A DNA stretch of 58,580 nt from Fibrobacter intestinalis (lineage in GTDB: Bacteria > Fibrobacterota > Fibrobacteria > Fibrobacterales > Fibrobacteraceae): NCBI RefSeq assembly GCF_900167415.1, contig NZ_FUWU01000014.1, forward strand, positions 4,125 to 62,704, written 5' to 3'. Position numbers and translations under genes: made by a program. Below the pieces are notes generated by a model, which saw nothing but the letters and a program-made list of their open reading frames with translations, searched no databases and was not told where the DNA came from. Shown here piece by piece: positions 35,545 through 45,049 of this stretch. Position 1 is the stretch's first letter. Every line of letters begins with the position of its first letter.

Positions 35545-38500
35545 CTACAAGTTTTCCCCCTGAAGGAAGTCATCATCCGTGGTCGCAGAGCCCTGAGCTT
35601 GTCGAAGGGCTCCTGCTTTATTTACGTCATTGCGAGCCTCGTTAGAGGCGCGGCAATCACCCTCCACGATGGCGATTTCTTCCGGAGTGAGCCCGTAGAG
35701 TTCGTAAACCAGTTTGTCGATTTCGGCTTCTTGTTTGGAGGTGTCGGCGGAGGGATTTTTCTTTTTGGCGGCGAGGATAGAATCGACTTTCAAAGAAACA
35801 GCCTTTTCAATAGAGCCAAATGATTTAGGAATAACCATACAAGACAGATACGGGGCAGAAAAAGGCAAATAGCCACCAGCCATCTTCAAGCCTTCAAAGA
35901 AACAATTATAAACCATATCAAAGACTTTTGAATGCACCCACGCCAACAAAAAATATGGAGAACATGTTATCGTATGCAAACAATTTGTATTTACAGAGGC
36001 GTATATACCAAATTCATCATAAACACCCTCAAGACGAGAAGCCATTTTAGCAACAATGATCTTTGTTGATTTATACGTTAAAGTACGATTTTTTAAAATC
36101 TTCGCATCATCGGTCAAATAAGGAGTTAAATACTTTTCTCCCTTATCAACGAGATATCGAATTCCCCACAAAGACACATAAGGATCAATGGTCCCAGTAT
36201 TCACCAACCTCAATGATGTTTTATTTTCAGATATATAATTATGAAAATAATCAGCCTCACCCGCAGTTGATGTAGCATTTATCTTACAAACGCTTGTTAA
36301 CGGAGAACTGCTATCTATGATTTTTTTCACCAATTTATACTTATCCGACAACAAAAATCCCCATATATTTTCAGGCAAAGAAGTTAGTGTATCAGACGAA
36401 AATTGAGAAACAATCCCACATTCGTTTAAAACATTAAATAAATATTTCTTTTTAACATTCTTCTTGTAAACCGTAGTCACAATTGGATATACTGAAGCAT
36501 TAAAGCACTGTGTTCTAGAAACATCCCAAAAAGAAATAAACTTTGAATTATCAATAAAGAATTGTCTTAAAGCAACACCATAATTTGCACACAAAAACTT
36601 ATTTGGCGTTATAAAAGACAAAACACCATCATCTCTTAATAAATTCAATCCACTTTCAAAAAAATAGACATAAAAATCAACAGCACCTTTGGATGTCTTA
36701 AAGAAAGACTTTAACAAATTATACTTGTCCGTGCCCATTTGTTTCTTTAATTCATTCGCATTAACATACGGCGGATTCCCGATAACAATATCAAACCCGC
36801 TCTTCCCCTTTCGATCAAATACATCCCTAAAATAGGTGTGCCACAGGAAGAACTTGTCGTTGGGCAACGGCAGCGCGTCTATCGCCTTGCTTTTTTCCGG
36901 GGCAATGTGCTTGATGTAATTCTTGACATTCTGGTTGATGTCTTTCTTCAGGTGTTCCTTGACGTTGTAGTCGTCGGTCTTGTAGAAACTATTCAAATCC
37001 TTCTGGATTTGCTCCATGGCCTCTTTTTCGTCAAACACCAAGGACATTTGCTCGCTCGCTTTGCTTCGGCTACGGTTCTTGCTTTCGCCGGCAAGAGCGC
37101 TCAGGTCAATGCCTTCGTAACTTTCGAGCAGGCTGTTGCCCTGCATAATCTTGTATTCCAAATTGGGCAAAGCGTCGGGTTCCGTTTCGTCCACCACGAG
37201 CGACAACCAGAAACGGAGCTGGGCAATATCGACTGCCCCTTTTTCGATATCCACGCCATAAATATTCTGCTGGATGATTTCCCGCTTCAAAGTCGCTTCG
37301 GGGTTCTTGCTTTTCTTTTGTACAACGCCAAGTTTCAAGCGAATTTTGTACAGCAAATTCAAAAGGCCCATGGGGAACGCGCCGCTACCGATGGCGGGGT
37401 CGCAAATTTTCACTTCGGAAAGTTTCTGGTCAAGGGCTTTCTTTTCCTCTTCCGAGAAAGATGCCGCATTCAAGTCCGCCACCAGGGAACGGATAGCAGA
37501 TTCTCCGCTTTTCTCGGCATGACGCAACTGGGGGCATTCGTTTTCCAGGTAGGCAATGAGGGACTCGTTGCACATATACCCCACGATTTCCTTGGGCGTA
37601 TAGAAGGCTCCCTTGTCCTTGTTGTCTTCCAGAAGGTTTTCAAAAATTTTTCCCAGCATTTCCGGGTCAACGCTGACTTCGGCATCGGTGGGGTCGTTTT
37701 CATCGATGGTAAAGTTGAATCGGTCAAAGAAATCGAAGAGGCCGCAAACCTCGTCGTTGAAATAGGGTTTGCGCCGTTTCTTCCAATTTTTGATATCGGG
37801 AGCCTTGCGTTCCGTATTGCCAAATTTCTTGTTGTGAAAAACGGAAGCCGGCAGGGGAAAATTAAAATTGTCGTCCTTGTCTTTGTCGAACAAGCCGCAA
37901 TTCAAGAAGGGGAACTTCCATTTTTTGAGAGAGGAGTTTTTTAATTTTCGCTCGTTTTCCTTCCGGTTGAACGAGTAGAAAAGAACCTCTTCCAAAACCT
38001 TATCCACGAAATCGTTCTGCTCTTCGGGCGAAACATTGTCGAACAGGTGTTGCAAAAAATCCTTGTCGCCGCCATTCCAGCCACCTGTTCCCACAGGAAT
38101 GCCGAGCCAGCCCTTCTTTTGCAGGAACTGGATAAACACGAGGCGTCCCATCAACTTTTTCACATAGTTCCGGACGGCCTTTTCCGCATCCGCATTTCCA
38201 TAGGCTTCGACAAATTGATCGAATATGGCGGCATGAGGGGCGCTCATTTCGGTGCGCTCGTACTTGTTCTTCTTGACTTCGATATAGCGGGCGCCGGTCA
38301 CATATTGCACAATATCTTTATAGAATACCTTGTATTCCCGGAAAAAGTCGTCGCTGAGTTTTTCCACGTCAAAGGCGTTTTTTAAATCTTCATAGGCGGA
38401 AATTTTTTTGCAAATCCGGGTGCGGAACGTGTTGTTGCGGGCTCCCGCTTCCACATAGAAACTCTGCCGGCGATAATTGTTCAGTTCCATTTTGCCCGCA

Positions 38501-38919
38501 GAAATTTCCGCACTCACCAACGAAAGTCTAAAGTTTCCAAGTTCGTCAAAGAAAAAGAACAGCCCTTGCGTAAATGCTCCTTCTACAGGGCCACTACCGA
38601 CATAAGGCTTGGCAAAGACATCTTTCAAAACCGCTACGGACTCGTCGAATTGCTTGCGGCGAGAGCTGCGTTCCGAAAGGATTCCGCCCATTTGCTTGGC
38701 ACAACAAATAACCGGTTTGGAGCGTCCATCCGAGGTTTCCAAAATTACAGAGCCCAAAATATTCAACCCATCCATACGAGTCTTTTGTTCGGAACCGCCA
38801 AACTTCGCTATTATCTTGCCCTTGCGCGTCTCGCCGGGGAAAAGCGTTTTTAAGAAGTTGACAATACGGATTTTGTCGCAATCTTTGATGATTTCTTCAA
38901 ACTCGCGAGATGTAGGCAT
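35545..38919 (-). CDS. Large Eco57I-like adenine-specific DNA methyltransferase (putative defence MTase)
   Basis: This 1124-residue protein has a class I gamma-type N6-adenine methyltransferase core: GAFYTPKEIVGYMC, motif I ICDPAIGSGAFPMGLLNLLY and motif IV DIVIGNPPYVNANELK. IYGVDIEKGAVDIAQLRFWL lies between them. The first ~250 residues are an uncharacterised domain. The segment after NPPY (36760 down to 35830) is the probable target-recognition region and is much AT-richer than the rest. The last ~35 residues are encoded by dispersed-repeat DNA. TTGACA/TATGAT and AGGAG precede the ATG. No obvious nuclease motif was seen, so cutting may be done by the HKD helicase of the same locus (inference). 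Confidence 0.87.
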   Translation of the reverse strand: MPTSREFEEIIKDCDKIRIVNFLKTLFPGETRKGKIIAKFGGSEQKTRMDGLNILGSVILETSDGRSKPVICCAKQMGGILSERSSRRKQFDESVAVLKDVFAKPYVGSGPVEGAFTQGLFFFFDELGNFRLSLVSAEISAGKMELNNYRRQSFYVEAGARNNTFRTRICKKISAYEDLKNAFDVEKLSDDFFREYKVFYKDIVQYVTGARYIEVKKNKYERTEMSAPHAAIFDQFVEAYGNADAEKAVRNYVKKLMGRLVFIQFLQKKGWLGIPVGTGGWNGGDKDFLQHLFDNVSPEEQNDFVDKVLEEVLFYSFNRKENERKLKNSSLKKWKFPFLNCGLFDKDKDDNFNFPLPASVFHNKKFGNTERKAPDIKNWKKRRKPYFNDEVCGLFDFFDRFNFTIDENDPTDAEVSVDPEMLGKIFENLLEDNKDKGAFYTPKEIVGYMCNESLIAYLENECPQLRHAEKSGESAIRSLVADLNAASFSEEEKKALDQKLSEVKICDPAIGSGAFPMGLLNLLYKIRLKLGVVQKKSKNPEATLKREIIQQNIYGVDIEKGAVDIAQLRFWLSLVVDETEPDALPNLEYKIMQGNSLLESYEGIDLSALAGESKNRSRSKASEQMSLVFDEKEAMEQIQKDLNSFYKTDDYNVKEHLKKDINQNVKNYIKHIAPEKSKAIDALPLPNDKFFLWHTYFRDVFDRKGKSGFDIVIGNPPYVNANELKKQMGTDKYNLLKSFFKTSKGAVDFYVYFFESGLNLLRDDGVLSFITPNKFLCANYGVALRQFFIDNSKFISFWDVSRTQCFNASVYPIVTTVYKKNVKKKYLFNVLNECGIVSQFSSDTLTSLPENIWGFLLSDKYKLVKKIIDSSSPLTSVCKINATSTAGEADYFHNYISENKTSLRLVNTGTIDPYVSLWGIRYLVDKGEKYLTPYLTDDAKILKNRTLTYKSTKIIVAKMASRLEGVYDEFGIYASVNTNCLHTITCSPYFLLAWVHSKVFDMVYNCFFEGLKMAGGYLPFSAPYLSCMVIPKSFGSIEKAVSLKVDSILAAKKKNPSADTSKQEAEIDKLVYELYGLTPEEIAIVEGDCRASNEARNDVNKAGALRQAQGSATTDDDFLQGENL
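35588..35660. repeat. Dispersed repeats forming the methyltransferase 3' end
   Basis: AGCCCTGAGCTTGTCGAAGG is followed by CGTCATTGCGAG and GCGCGGCAATCAC. These members of the two genome-wide families lie inside the coding frame. Confidence 0.7.
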
Positions 38920-38949
38920 AAAAAGCTCCTATTCTATGCAGGAAATATA

Positions 38950-38986
38950 ATCATAATAGAATGATGAAAAATGTCAAAACATTTTT
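38950..38986 (-). promoter_or_regulatory. Promoter with overlapping inverted repeat for the methyltransferase operon
   Basis: On the minus strand there is a -35 TTGACA (38977-38972), a 16-bp spacer and a -10 TATGAT (38955-38950). The perfect inverted repeat AAAAATGT-caaa-ACATTTTT (38967-38986) covers the -35 box, which suggests repression by a bound protein. Confidence 0.6.
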
Positions 38987-39051
38987 TTATTTGCGGATTA
39001 TCGTCGCGAAACAAATCCCAAATCCAGTTGCTAAGTTGCTATTTTTACCGA

Positions 39052-39315
39052 ATGCATTACGTTTATATGCTCCTTTGTCAAGGAGGTCGCATTTATACCG
39101 GTTACGCAACCGATGTGCAAAAACGTTTTGAAGCGCATTGCGCCGGCAAAGGCGCCAAATTTACGCGGGCATTTCCGCCGCAAAAAATTCTGAAAATTTT
39201 TGAACTGGAATCCAAACACGACGCCTTACGCTTGGAAGCCTTCATCAAAAAATGCGCTCCAGAAGCAAAGCGAAATTTCGTCGCGTTGCCCAACGGAAAA
39301 CTGCCCGATTTTTAA
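39052..39315 (+). CDS. GIY-YIG nuclease-domain protein
   Basis: This 87-residue single-domain protein of the UvrC-N/YhbQ-like GIY-YIG type starts at the ATG at 39052, right at the family's N-terminal YVYML. The second half of the signature is RIYTGYATD (about 13-21). QKRFEAH and ALRLEAFIKK supply the conserved basic and acidic residues. Small stand-alone members are implicated in DNA repair or endonuclease activity, mostly without direct proof. Upstream codons in the same frame lie across the methyltransferase promoter and are unlikely to be translated. The 3' end overlaps the convergent polA by 4 bp. Confidence 0.85.
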   Translation: MHYVYMLLCQGGRIYTGYATDVQKRFEAHCAGKGAKFTRAFPPQKILKIFELESKHDALRLEAFIKKCAPEAKRNFVALPNGKLPDF

Positions 39316-42080
39316 TGCGCTTCGAGCCAGTTGGCGCCAAAGCCGACCGAGGCGACGAGAGGCACTTTGAGGGTCATCGCCTGCTGCATTTCGCTCTGCA
39401 CGATTTTTCCCAATTCGTCCGCCTGATTTTTGGGGCATTCAAAAACCAATTCATCGTGAACTTGAAGCATCAGCGTGAGCGGCAATGCGTCCCGTTCAAT
39501 ACGCGATGCGATGCGAATCATCGCCGTTTTAATGAGATCGGCGGCACTTCCTTGAACAGGCGTATTGACCGCCATGCGTTCCGCCATCTGGCATTCCGTT
39601 CTGTCCGAAGAGTCGATGCCCAGAATAGCGCGTCTGCGTCCAGAAAGCGTTTCCACATAGCCATGCTCGTGCGCAAAATTCTTGATTTTTTCGATATAAG
39701 CTTCGACGCCTTGGTACAAATGAAAATAGCCGTCGATAAAGGATTTTGCTTCGCCCATGGAAATATGCAAATCGCGGGACAACCGAAACGGAGTCATTCC
39801 ATAAAGCACACCAAAATTCACCACCTTCGCACGGCGGCGTTCGTCCGCCGAAACTTCTTCGGGCGATTTGCCAAACACGGCAGCCGCCGTCAGCGCATGA
39901 ATATCCGTTCCGCTGTTATACGCTTCAATCAATTTTTCGTCTTCGCTCAAATGCGCAAGCATCCGGAGTTCAATCTGCGAATAGTCCGCAGAAAGAATCA
40001 CTTGGTTTTCAGGATCCGCCGGGACAAAAGCTGCGCGGATTTTTTTGCCTTCCTCCGAGCGAATCGGAATGTTCTGCAAATTCGGATCCCGGCTGGACAA
40101 GCGACCGGTCGCTGTTCCCCATTGGACAAAATTCGTGTGAATGCGATGCGTTTCCTTATTGACCAAAGTCGGCAGAACTTCCACATAAGTGTTCTGCAAT
40201 TTTTTCAATTCACGAAAATGCAAAATCGACTGCAACAAAACGGTTTCTTGTTCGCTCAAATCGAATTCATTCAAAAGACGGTCGAGAACGGCGCTATCCG
40301 TGCTGCGGCCCGTCGCCGTTTTTTTCAAGACCTTCAATTTCAAATCGTCATACAGAACTTCGGAAAGTTGTTTGGGTGACCCGATATTAAAAGGCTTTCC
40401 CGCAAGCTGATAAACAAAATTTTCCGTTTTTTCAATGCGGGCAGAAAAATCTTTAGAGAGTTCTTCCAACGACTTTAAATGGACGGCGGCTCCGTTTTCT
40501 TCCATATTGAAAAGCACTTTTAAAATCGGCATTTCCGTTTCGTTAAAATGCTTTTCCAAATTGGCCTGCGTCAGTTTACTTTGTACGTAATTCCACAGTT
40601 CATAAATCGCAGCGGCGTTCTTTGCCGCAAATTCGCCGCCCTCATCTACAGATACGCGAGAAAACGGGATTTCATTTTTTCCATGCCCGACTAAAGATTC
40701 TTTGGAATCCAGTTCCCTGCCGACAAATCGCATGGAGAGTTCTTCCAATTCGTATTTGGATTCCCCGGGAGAAAGCATCCAAGCCCCGATTTGCGCATCT
40801 AAAATTTCTGCGGGTTCCACGCGTTCATCCATCGCCCGAGAAAGCACGTGCAACGTCGTCTTGGCCGAAAACATCCGCCATTTTTTGGACGCAATCGTGA
40901 ATACAGGTACAAACCAATCTGCAAAGTATTCCGTATCGATATTGTTCAGCGGGATTCCCATATCGTCCGTATGTCCCAGCGGAACATAGAAGCCGCGATT
41001 CGGTTCTACGGCAAACGCTACGCCGACAATGGCCGTCTCCATTTGATTTTCGCCGTCAAACATGACCGCTATCGAAGGCGACTCACAGGATTCCACCGCC
41101 GCCTGCATTTCTTGAAAAGCCTTGGTCGTGCGCACCATCACCGTTTCAAAAGGCTTGGCACTTCGCTTGGGCAATTCGCTCGAAAATCCCGCCTTGGAAG
41201 GAACGTCTTCTAAAAGTCGCAGCAGACTGAAAATTTCGTTTTCCTTGAAAACGGCGGCAAGCGCATCGCTTTCGATGCCGTGAAATTCCAACTCTTCCAA
41301 GGTTCCTTTAAACCCTCGGGACGATTGAATCGTGACAAGTTCCCGAGAAAGAAAAGCGTTTTCCTTGCCTTTTTCCAGATTGTCGTGCAAACCCTTTTTG
41401 GAAACTTTATCCAAATTTTCATAGAGATTATCGATGTTTCCAAATTCCAAAAGAAGCTGTACAGCCGTTTTCGGGCCGACTTTTGCGACACCGGGAACAT
41501 TGTCGGAACTGTCGCCCATCAAAGCCAAATAGTCGCGGATCTGTTCCGGGGGGACTCCGAATTTTTCTTGAACCTGTTCCGGGCCAAAATCAATGCCGTC
41601 GGCTCCCTTCTCCAAATGGAAAAGATGAATTCTATCGTTCACCACCTGCGAAAGGTCCTTGTCCTTTGTCACTAGAAAAATCTGCTCGATGCCCTCTTTA
41701 TACGCCACTTCCGCAGCAGCAGCCATCACATCGTCCGCTTCAAATCCTTTTTCAGAAAGAACAGGAATACCGCTGGCCTGAATCGCTTCTTCCAAAAGCG
41801 GCAGCTGCCTTGCCATTTCTTCGGGCATGGGACCTCGATTCGCCTTGTATTCTGGATAGAGTTCATGGCGAAAAGTCGGAGCGTTCACGTCGCGGACAAT
41901 GGCAAAATGCGTCGGCTTGTGCTTGGCGAGCAATCGCAAAACCGTCCCCCAGTAACCGTGAACCAAAGAAACATCCAATCCATTCTTGTTGATCAAAGGA
42001 TTTTTGGCATAGGCATAAAACATCCGAAACGCCAGAGCATACGAATCCAAAAGAAGAAGTTTTCTCGGACGATTTTCCAT
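39312..42080 (-). CDS. polA: DNA polymerase I
   Basis: This 922-residue enzyme has a 5'-3' exonuclease (about 1-290: LLLDSYALAFRMFYAY, GFEADDVMAAAAE, LVTKDKDLSQVV, GDSSDNVPGVAKVGPKTA), a 3'-5' exonuclease-like domain (about 320-500) and a polymerase. Polymerase motif A is DYSQIELRMLAHLS, motif B is RRRAKVVNFGVLYGM and motif C is QVHDELVFE. In the 3'-5' domain only the first acidic motif (FDGE) is near normal. The usual NxxxD is replaced by KTTLH, and the third motif reads FAAKNAA, so proofreading is probably lost. It is the last gene of an operon with the HD-GYP protein 3 bp upstream. Confidence 0.96.
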   Translation of the reverse strand: MENRPRKLLLLDSYALAFRMFYAYAKNPLINKNGLDVSLVHGYWGTVLRLLAKHKPTHFAIVRDVNAPTFRHELYPEYKANRGPMPEEMARQLPLLEEAIQASGIPVLSEKGFEADDVMAAAAEVAYKEGIEQIFLVTKDKDLSQVVNDRIHLFHLEKGADGIDFGPEQVQEKFGVPPEQIRDYLALMGDSSDNVPGVAKVGPKTAVQLLLEFGNIDNLYENLDKVSKKGLHDNLEKGKENAFLSRELVTIQSSRGFKGTLEELEFHGIESDALAAVFKENEIFSLLRLLEDVPSKAGFSSELPKRSAKPFETVMVRTTKAFQEMQAAVESCESPSIAVMFDGENQMETAIVGVAFAVEPNRGFYVPLGHTDDMGIPLNNIDTEYFADWFVPVFTIASKKWRMFSAKTTLHVLSRAMDERVEPAEILDAQIGAWMLSPGESKYELEELSMRFVGRELDSKESLVGHGKNEIPFSRVSVDEGGEFAAKNAAAIYELWNYVQSKLTQANLEKHFNETEMPILKVLFNMEENGAAVHLKSLEELSKDFSARIEKTENFVYQLAGKPFNIGSPKQLSEVLYDDLKLKVLKKTATGRSTDSAVLDRLLNEFDLSEQETVLLQSILHFRELKKLQNTYVEVLPTLVNKETHRIHTNFVQWGTATGRLSSRDPNLQNIPIRSEEGKKIRAAFVPADPENQVILSADYSQIELRMLAHLSEDEKLIEAYNSGTDIHALTAAAVFGKSPEEVSADERRRAKVVNFGVLYGMTPFRLSRDLHISMGEAKSFIDGYFHLYQGVEAYIEKIKNFAHEHGYVETLSGRRRAILGIDSSDRTECQMAERMAVNTPVQGSAADLIKTAMIRIASRIERDALPLTLMLQVHDELVFECPKNQADELGKIVQSEMQQAMTLKVPLVASVGFGANWLEAH

Positions 42081-42083
42081 TTT

Positions 42084-43811
42084 CTACTCCTCGTTATAGC
42101 TGGAATAATAAGCTTCCAGCTTGGGGCGACATTCTTCATAGCACTTTTGCAAATTCGGATCGAATTGGGTGCCCATGGATTCCAAAATGATTTTATCCGC
42201 TTCGGCAAAAGAAAACTTTTTCTTGTAGCTGCGCTCGCTGACCAAGGCGTCATACACGTCGGCAATCGCCATAATGCGGGCTTCCAGCGGAATCTGTTCG
42301 CCTTTCAATCCTTTCGGGTAACCCGAGCCATCCCAGCGTTCATGATGGAAGAAGGCCATGTTCTGGGCGATTCGCTGCATCTCTTCCGATTCCACATTCG
42401 ACAGCACGTTTTTGATAATTGCCGCCCCGATTTCCGCGTGGGTTTTCATCACTTCATATTCTTCGGGCAAGAACTTTCCCATTTTTGTCAATATGGAATC
42501 TTTAATCGCAATTTTTCCCACATCGTGCATGGGAGCGGAACGGATGACATTATTGCAGAAATCTTCCGAGACTTGCCCATTTGCGTTTTGCCGGATTACG
42601 CCGACTAAAATTTGAACAGCATGGGCGACGCGTTTTAAATGTCCACCCGTGCTGCCGTCCCGGAATTCCACCATATAAACCAGGCCGAGCGACATCTGCT
42701 TTTGTATCGAATGAATTTGGAGATTCTTTTCCTTTAAATCGGTCAAAGACGAATTGTAACGCCCCAAAAGCGAACTGTATTGCTGCATCTGCACGTCCTT
42801 TTCTATCCGCAGCAAAAATCCCTTGCTGCCATATCCGTAGCTTACGGAGCGCACCAGGCATTTGAAAAAATCATCCCCAATTTGAAAATAGGAGAGGTTC
42901 TGGTTCATGGAAACCGCCCGATGAATCACATTCAAAAACGCCTTAAAGCTCTCGTTGGAATCTTTAAGGACGGAATCGATTCGACGGTGCAAAAGTTCCG
43001 GAAAATAGCGAAACGCCAACTCATTCGCTCCCACATAATGATAATCAGGAGTAATGGAAATATAGGCGCAAAAATTATTTTTTTGAACTTCTTCAATGAT
43101 CAAGGAATTCAAATCATACCGTTGGAAACGGCTCGCGGCAAATAAAAGAATTACTTCGATAATCACATAGCAAGCGGGCATTACCAGCGTATCGGTTCCC
43201 AACGCACGAGAAACGATAAATGCTTCGCCGCAAACAACACCGATGAGCGATGTATAGGCCAAATTATAAATAGGAATGTTTTTCTTTCGGATGCAAGCGT
43301 AAAGCCAAACGCCCATGCACGCCGCCATATAAGAGAGAAACATGACATTAAAGCAAACATGAAACGGCCCGTATTCCACAGCAAAATTGCCAACGCCCAT
43401 CGTCGTGATATATTCGACCTTTTCATAGAACCACGGTTTGTATCCCGTCGTGCAAGCCATTGTAAAAACAAAAATGCTGGGCAACAGCAGCAACAAATAG
43501 GTTTTCCGTTTCAATCGAATCTGGCAGACATCAAGGACTCCCAAGAAAATGAACATCGGGAAAAATGCCGCTCCGATATAAGCAATTTTATTTGCCAAAA
43601 TCGCTTCTTCCACATTGGTGGACAGCGCCAAAAACAAATGCCCTAATTGCGCGATTGCCAAAAAATGAAAAACAGACGAATAAAAAAAGTTTTCTCTCTT
43701 TTTCGGGAACAAGCTATACAAAATAAGCAAGTTCACGGCGGAAATTACACACATCGCAATCAAATAAAAAATCACCATAATACAAAAATAAAAAAGCGAA
43801 CGGAGGTCCAT
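42084..43811 (-). CDS. Membrane HD-GYP domain protein, putative cyclic-di-GMP phosphodiesterase
   Basis: The protein has about 575 residues from the ATG at 43811; a TTG at 43829 would add six. Residues about 5-230 form seven or eight membrane helices resembling the histidine-kinase N-terminal 7TM sensor. A PAS-like stretch and coiled coil follow. The C-terminal HD-GYP domain has GGHLKRVAH, SAPMHDVGKIAI, TKMGKFLPEEYEVMKTH and the intact HHERWDGSGYPKGLKGEQI, then IMAIADVYDAL. All metal-binding residues appear present, so it should hydrolyse c-di-GMP or a related dinucleotide in response to a membrane signal. It sits between purT and polA. Confidence 0.9.
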   Translation of the reverse strand: MDLRSLFYFCIMVIFYLIAMCVISAVNLLILYSLFPKKRENFFYSSVFHFLAIAQLGHLFLALSTNVEEAILANKIAYIGAAFFPMFIFLGVLDVCQIRLKRKTYLLLLLPSIFVFTMACTTGYKPWFYEKVEYITTMGVGNFAVEYGPFHVCFNVMFLSYMAACMGVWLYACIRKKNIPIYNLAYTSLIGVVCGEAFIVSRALGTDTLVMPACYVIIEVILLFAASRFQRYDLNSLIIEEVQKNNFCAYISITPDYHYVGANELAFRYFPELLHRRIDSVLKDSNESFKAFLNVIHRAVSMNQNLSYFQIGDDFFKCLVRSVSYGYGSKGFLLRIEKDVQMQQYSSLLGRYNSSLTDLKEKNLQIHSIQKQMSLGLVYMVEFRDGSTGGHLKRVAHAVQILVGVIRQNANGQVSEDFCNNVIRSAPMHDVGKIAIKDSILTKMGKFLPEEYEVMKTHAEIGAAIIKNVLSNVESEEMQRIAQNMAFFHHERWDGSGYPKGLKGEQIPLEARIMAIADVYDALVSERSYKKKFSFAEADKIILESMGTQFDPNLQKCYEECRPKLEAYYSSYNEE

Positions 43812-43843
43812 TCGCTTTTCTTTTTGCAAAAGTCAAAAATGCT

Positions 43844-45037
43844 CTATAAACGGATAGAGATTTTTTCTCGCATTTCTTTTACCGTTTCTACCGCCTTTTC
43901 TACCGAGTTCGCCCGGGCCAATAAAACGCCCATACGACGGTGCCCTCCGACTTGCGGTTTTCCAAACAGGCGTAGTCCCGTATCTGGATTTTCCAGCACT
44001 TTCGCGAGATTGCCAAATTCAACCCGATCAGATTCGCCGTCCACAACGATCGCCTTGGAAGCGGAAGGACCGCGGAAAGCGATATTCGGGATTGGCAAGC
44101 CTAAAACAGCTCGAGCGTGAAGCGCAAATTCCGAAAGATCCTGCGAAATCAAAGTGACCATTCCGGTATCATGCGGGCGCGGACTCACTTCGCTGAAAAG
44201 GACATCTTCTCCGCAAACAAACATTTCCACGCCGAAAATGCCACGACCGCCCAAAGCGTCCGTAATTTTTTTCGCGATGTCCTGCGCTTTAGCCAGAACG
44301 GATTTTGCCATCGGCTGCGGCTGCCAAGATTCCTGATAATCCCCATTGACCTGATGATGCCCGATGGGTTCCAAAAAAGAAGTGCCTCCCACATGACGCA
44401 CCGTGAGCAAGGTGATTTCATAATCGAAAGGAACAAAGCCTTCGACAATCACCCGGGATGGCTGTCCCGTACGTCCCTGGCTCTGCGAAATTTCCCAAGC
44501 CTTTTCGACATCCGCTTCGGTTTTTATGGTGCTTTGCCCATGCCCCGAAGAACTCATAACGGGCTTGACAACACAGGGGATGCCAACCGATTCCACCGCT
44601 TTTTTGAAATCGGCTTCGTTGTCCGCAAAACGATATGGCGAAGTCTTAAGGCCCAATTCTTCCGCGGCCAGCCGTCGAATGCCTTCGCGATTCATCGTCA
44701 AGCGAGTCGCCATCGCCGTCGGAATCACATTGTAACCTTCCTTTTCCAATTCCAAAAGGGTCGGCGTAGCAATCGCTTCGACCTCTGGCACAATGTAGTC
44801 CGGTTTTTCGAGTTCTATCACCCGACGCAATTCGGAGCCGTCCAGCATATTAACGACATGGCTGCGATGCGCCACCTGCATTCCGGGCGCATTAGCATAA
44901 CGATCAATAGCAATCGTCTCGACGCCCAAACGCATCATTTCAATGATTACCTCCTTACCGAGTTCCCCCGCGCCACAAAAAAGAACACGGGTCGCCTTGT
45001 CGCTGAGAGGAGTTCCAATTGTTCCTAGTTCTGCCAT
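43844..45037 (-). CDS. purT: Formate-dependent phosphoribosylglycinamide formyltransferase
   Basis: PurT uses formate and ATP to formylate GAR in purine synthesis, replacing folate-dependent PurN. The 397-residue ATP-grasp protein shows [59 protein letters not shown], the ATP-grasp [16 protein letters not shown] and [16 protein letters not shown]. Length and all motifs are normal. It lies 12 bp after a small secreted-protein gene and just before the HD-GYP gene, probably in the same operon. Confidence 0.96.
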   Translation of the reverse strand: MAELGTIGTPLSDKATRVLFCGAGELGKEVIIEMMRLGVETIAIDRYANAPGMQVAHRSHVVNMLDGSELRRVIELEKPDYIVPEVEAIATPTLLELEKEGYNVIPTAMATRLTMNREGIRRLAAEELGLKTSPYRFADNEADFKKAVESVGIPCVVKPVMSSSGHGQSTIKTEADVEKAWEISQSQGRTGQPSRVIVEGFVPFDYEITLLTVRHVGGTSFLEPIGHHQVNGDYQESWQPQPMAKSVLAKAQDIAKKITDALGGRGIFGVEMFVCGEDVLFSEVSPRPHDTGMVTLISQDLSEFALHARAVLGLPIPNIAFRGPSASKAIVVDGESDRVEFGNLAKVLENPDTGLRLFGKPQVGGHRRMGVLLARANSVEKAVETVKEMREKISIRL

Positions 45038-45049
45038 CCTATTCTCCAG

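Noticed and set aside
28703-38919. Assignment as BREX, DISARM or type I restriction
   Set aside because: No PglZ, BrxC, DUF1998, HsdS or HsdR-type gene is visible. The methyltransferase and HKD-Snf2 helicase alone do not define any of these systems.
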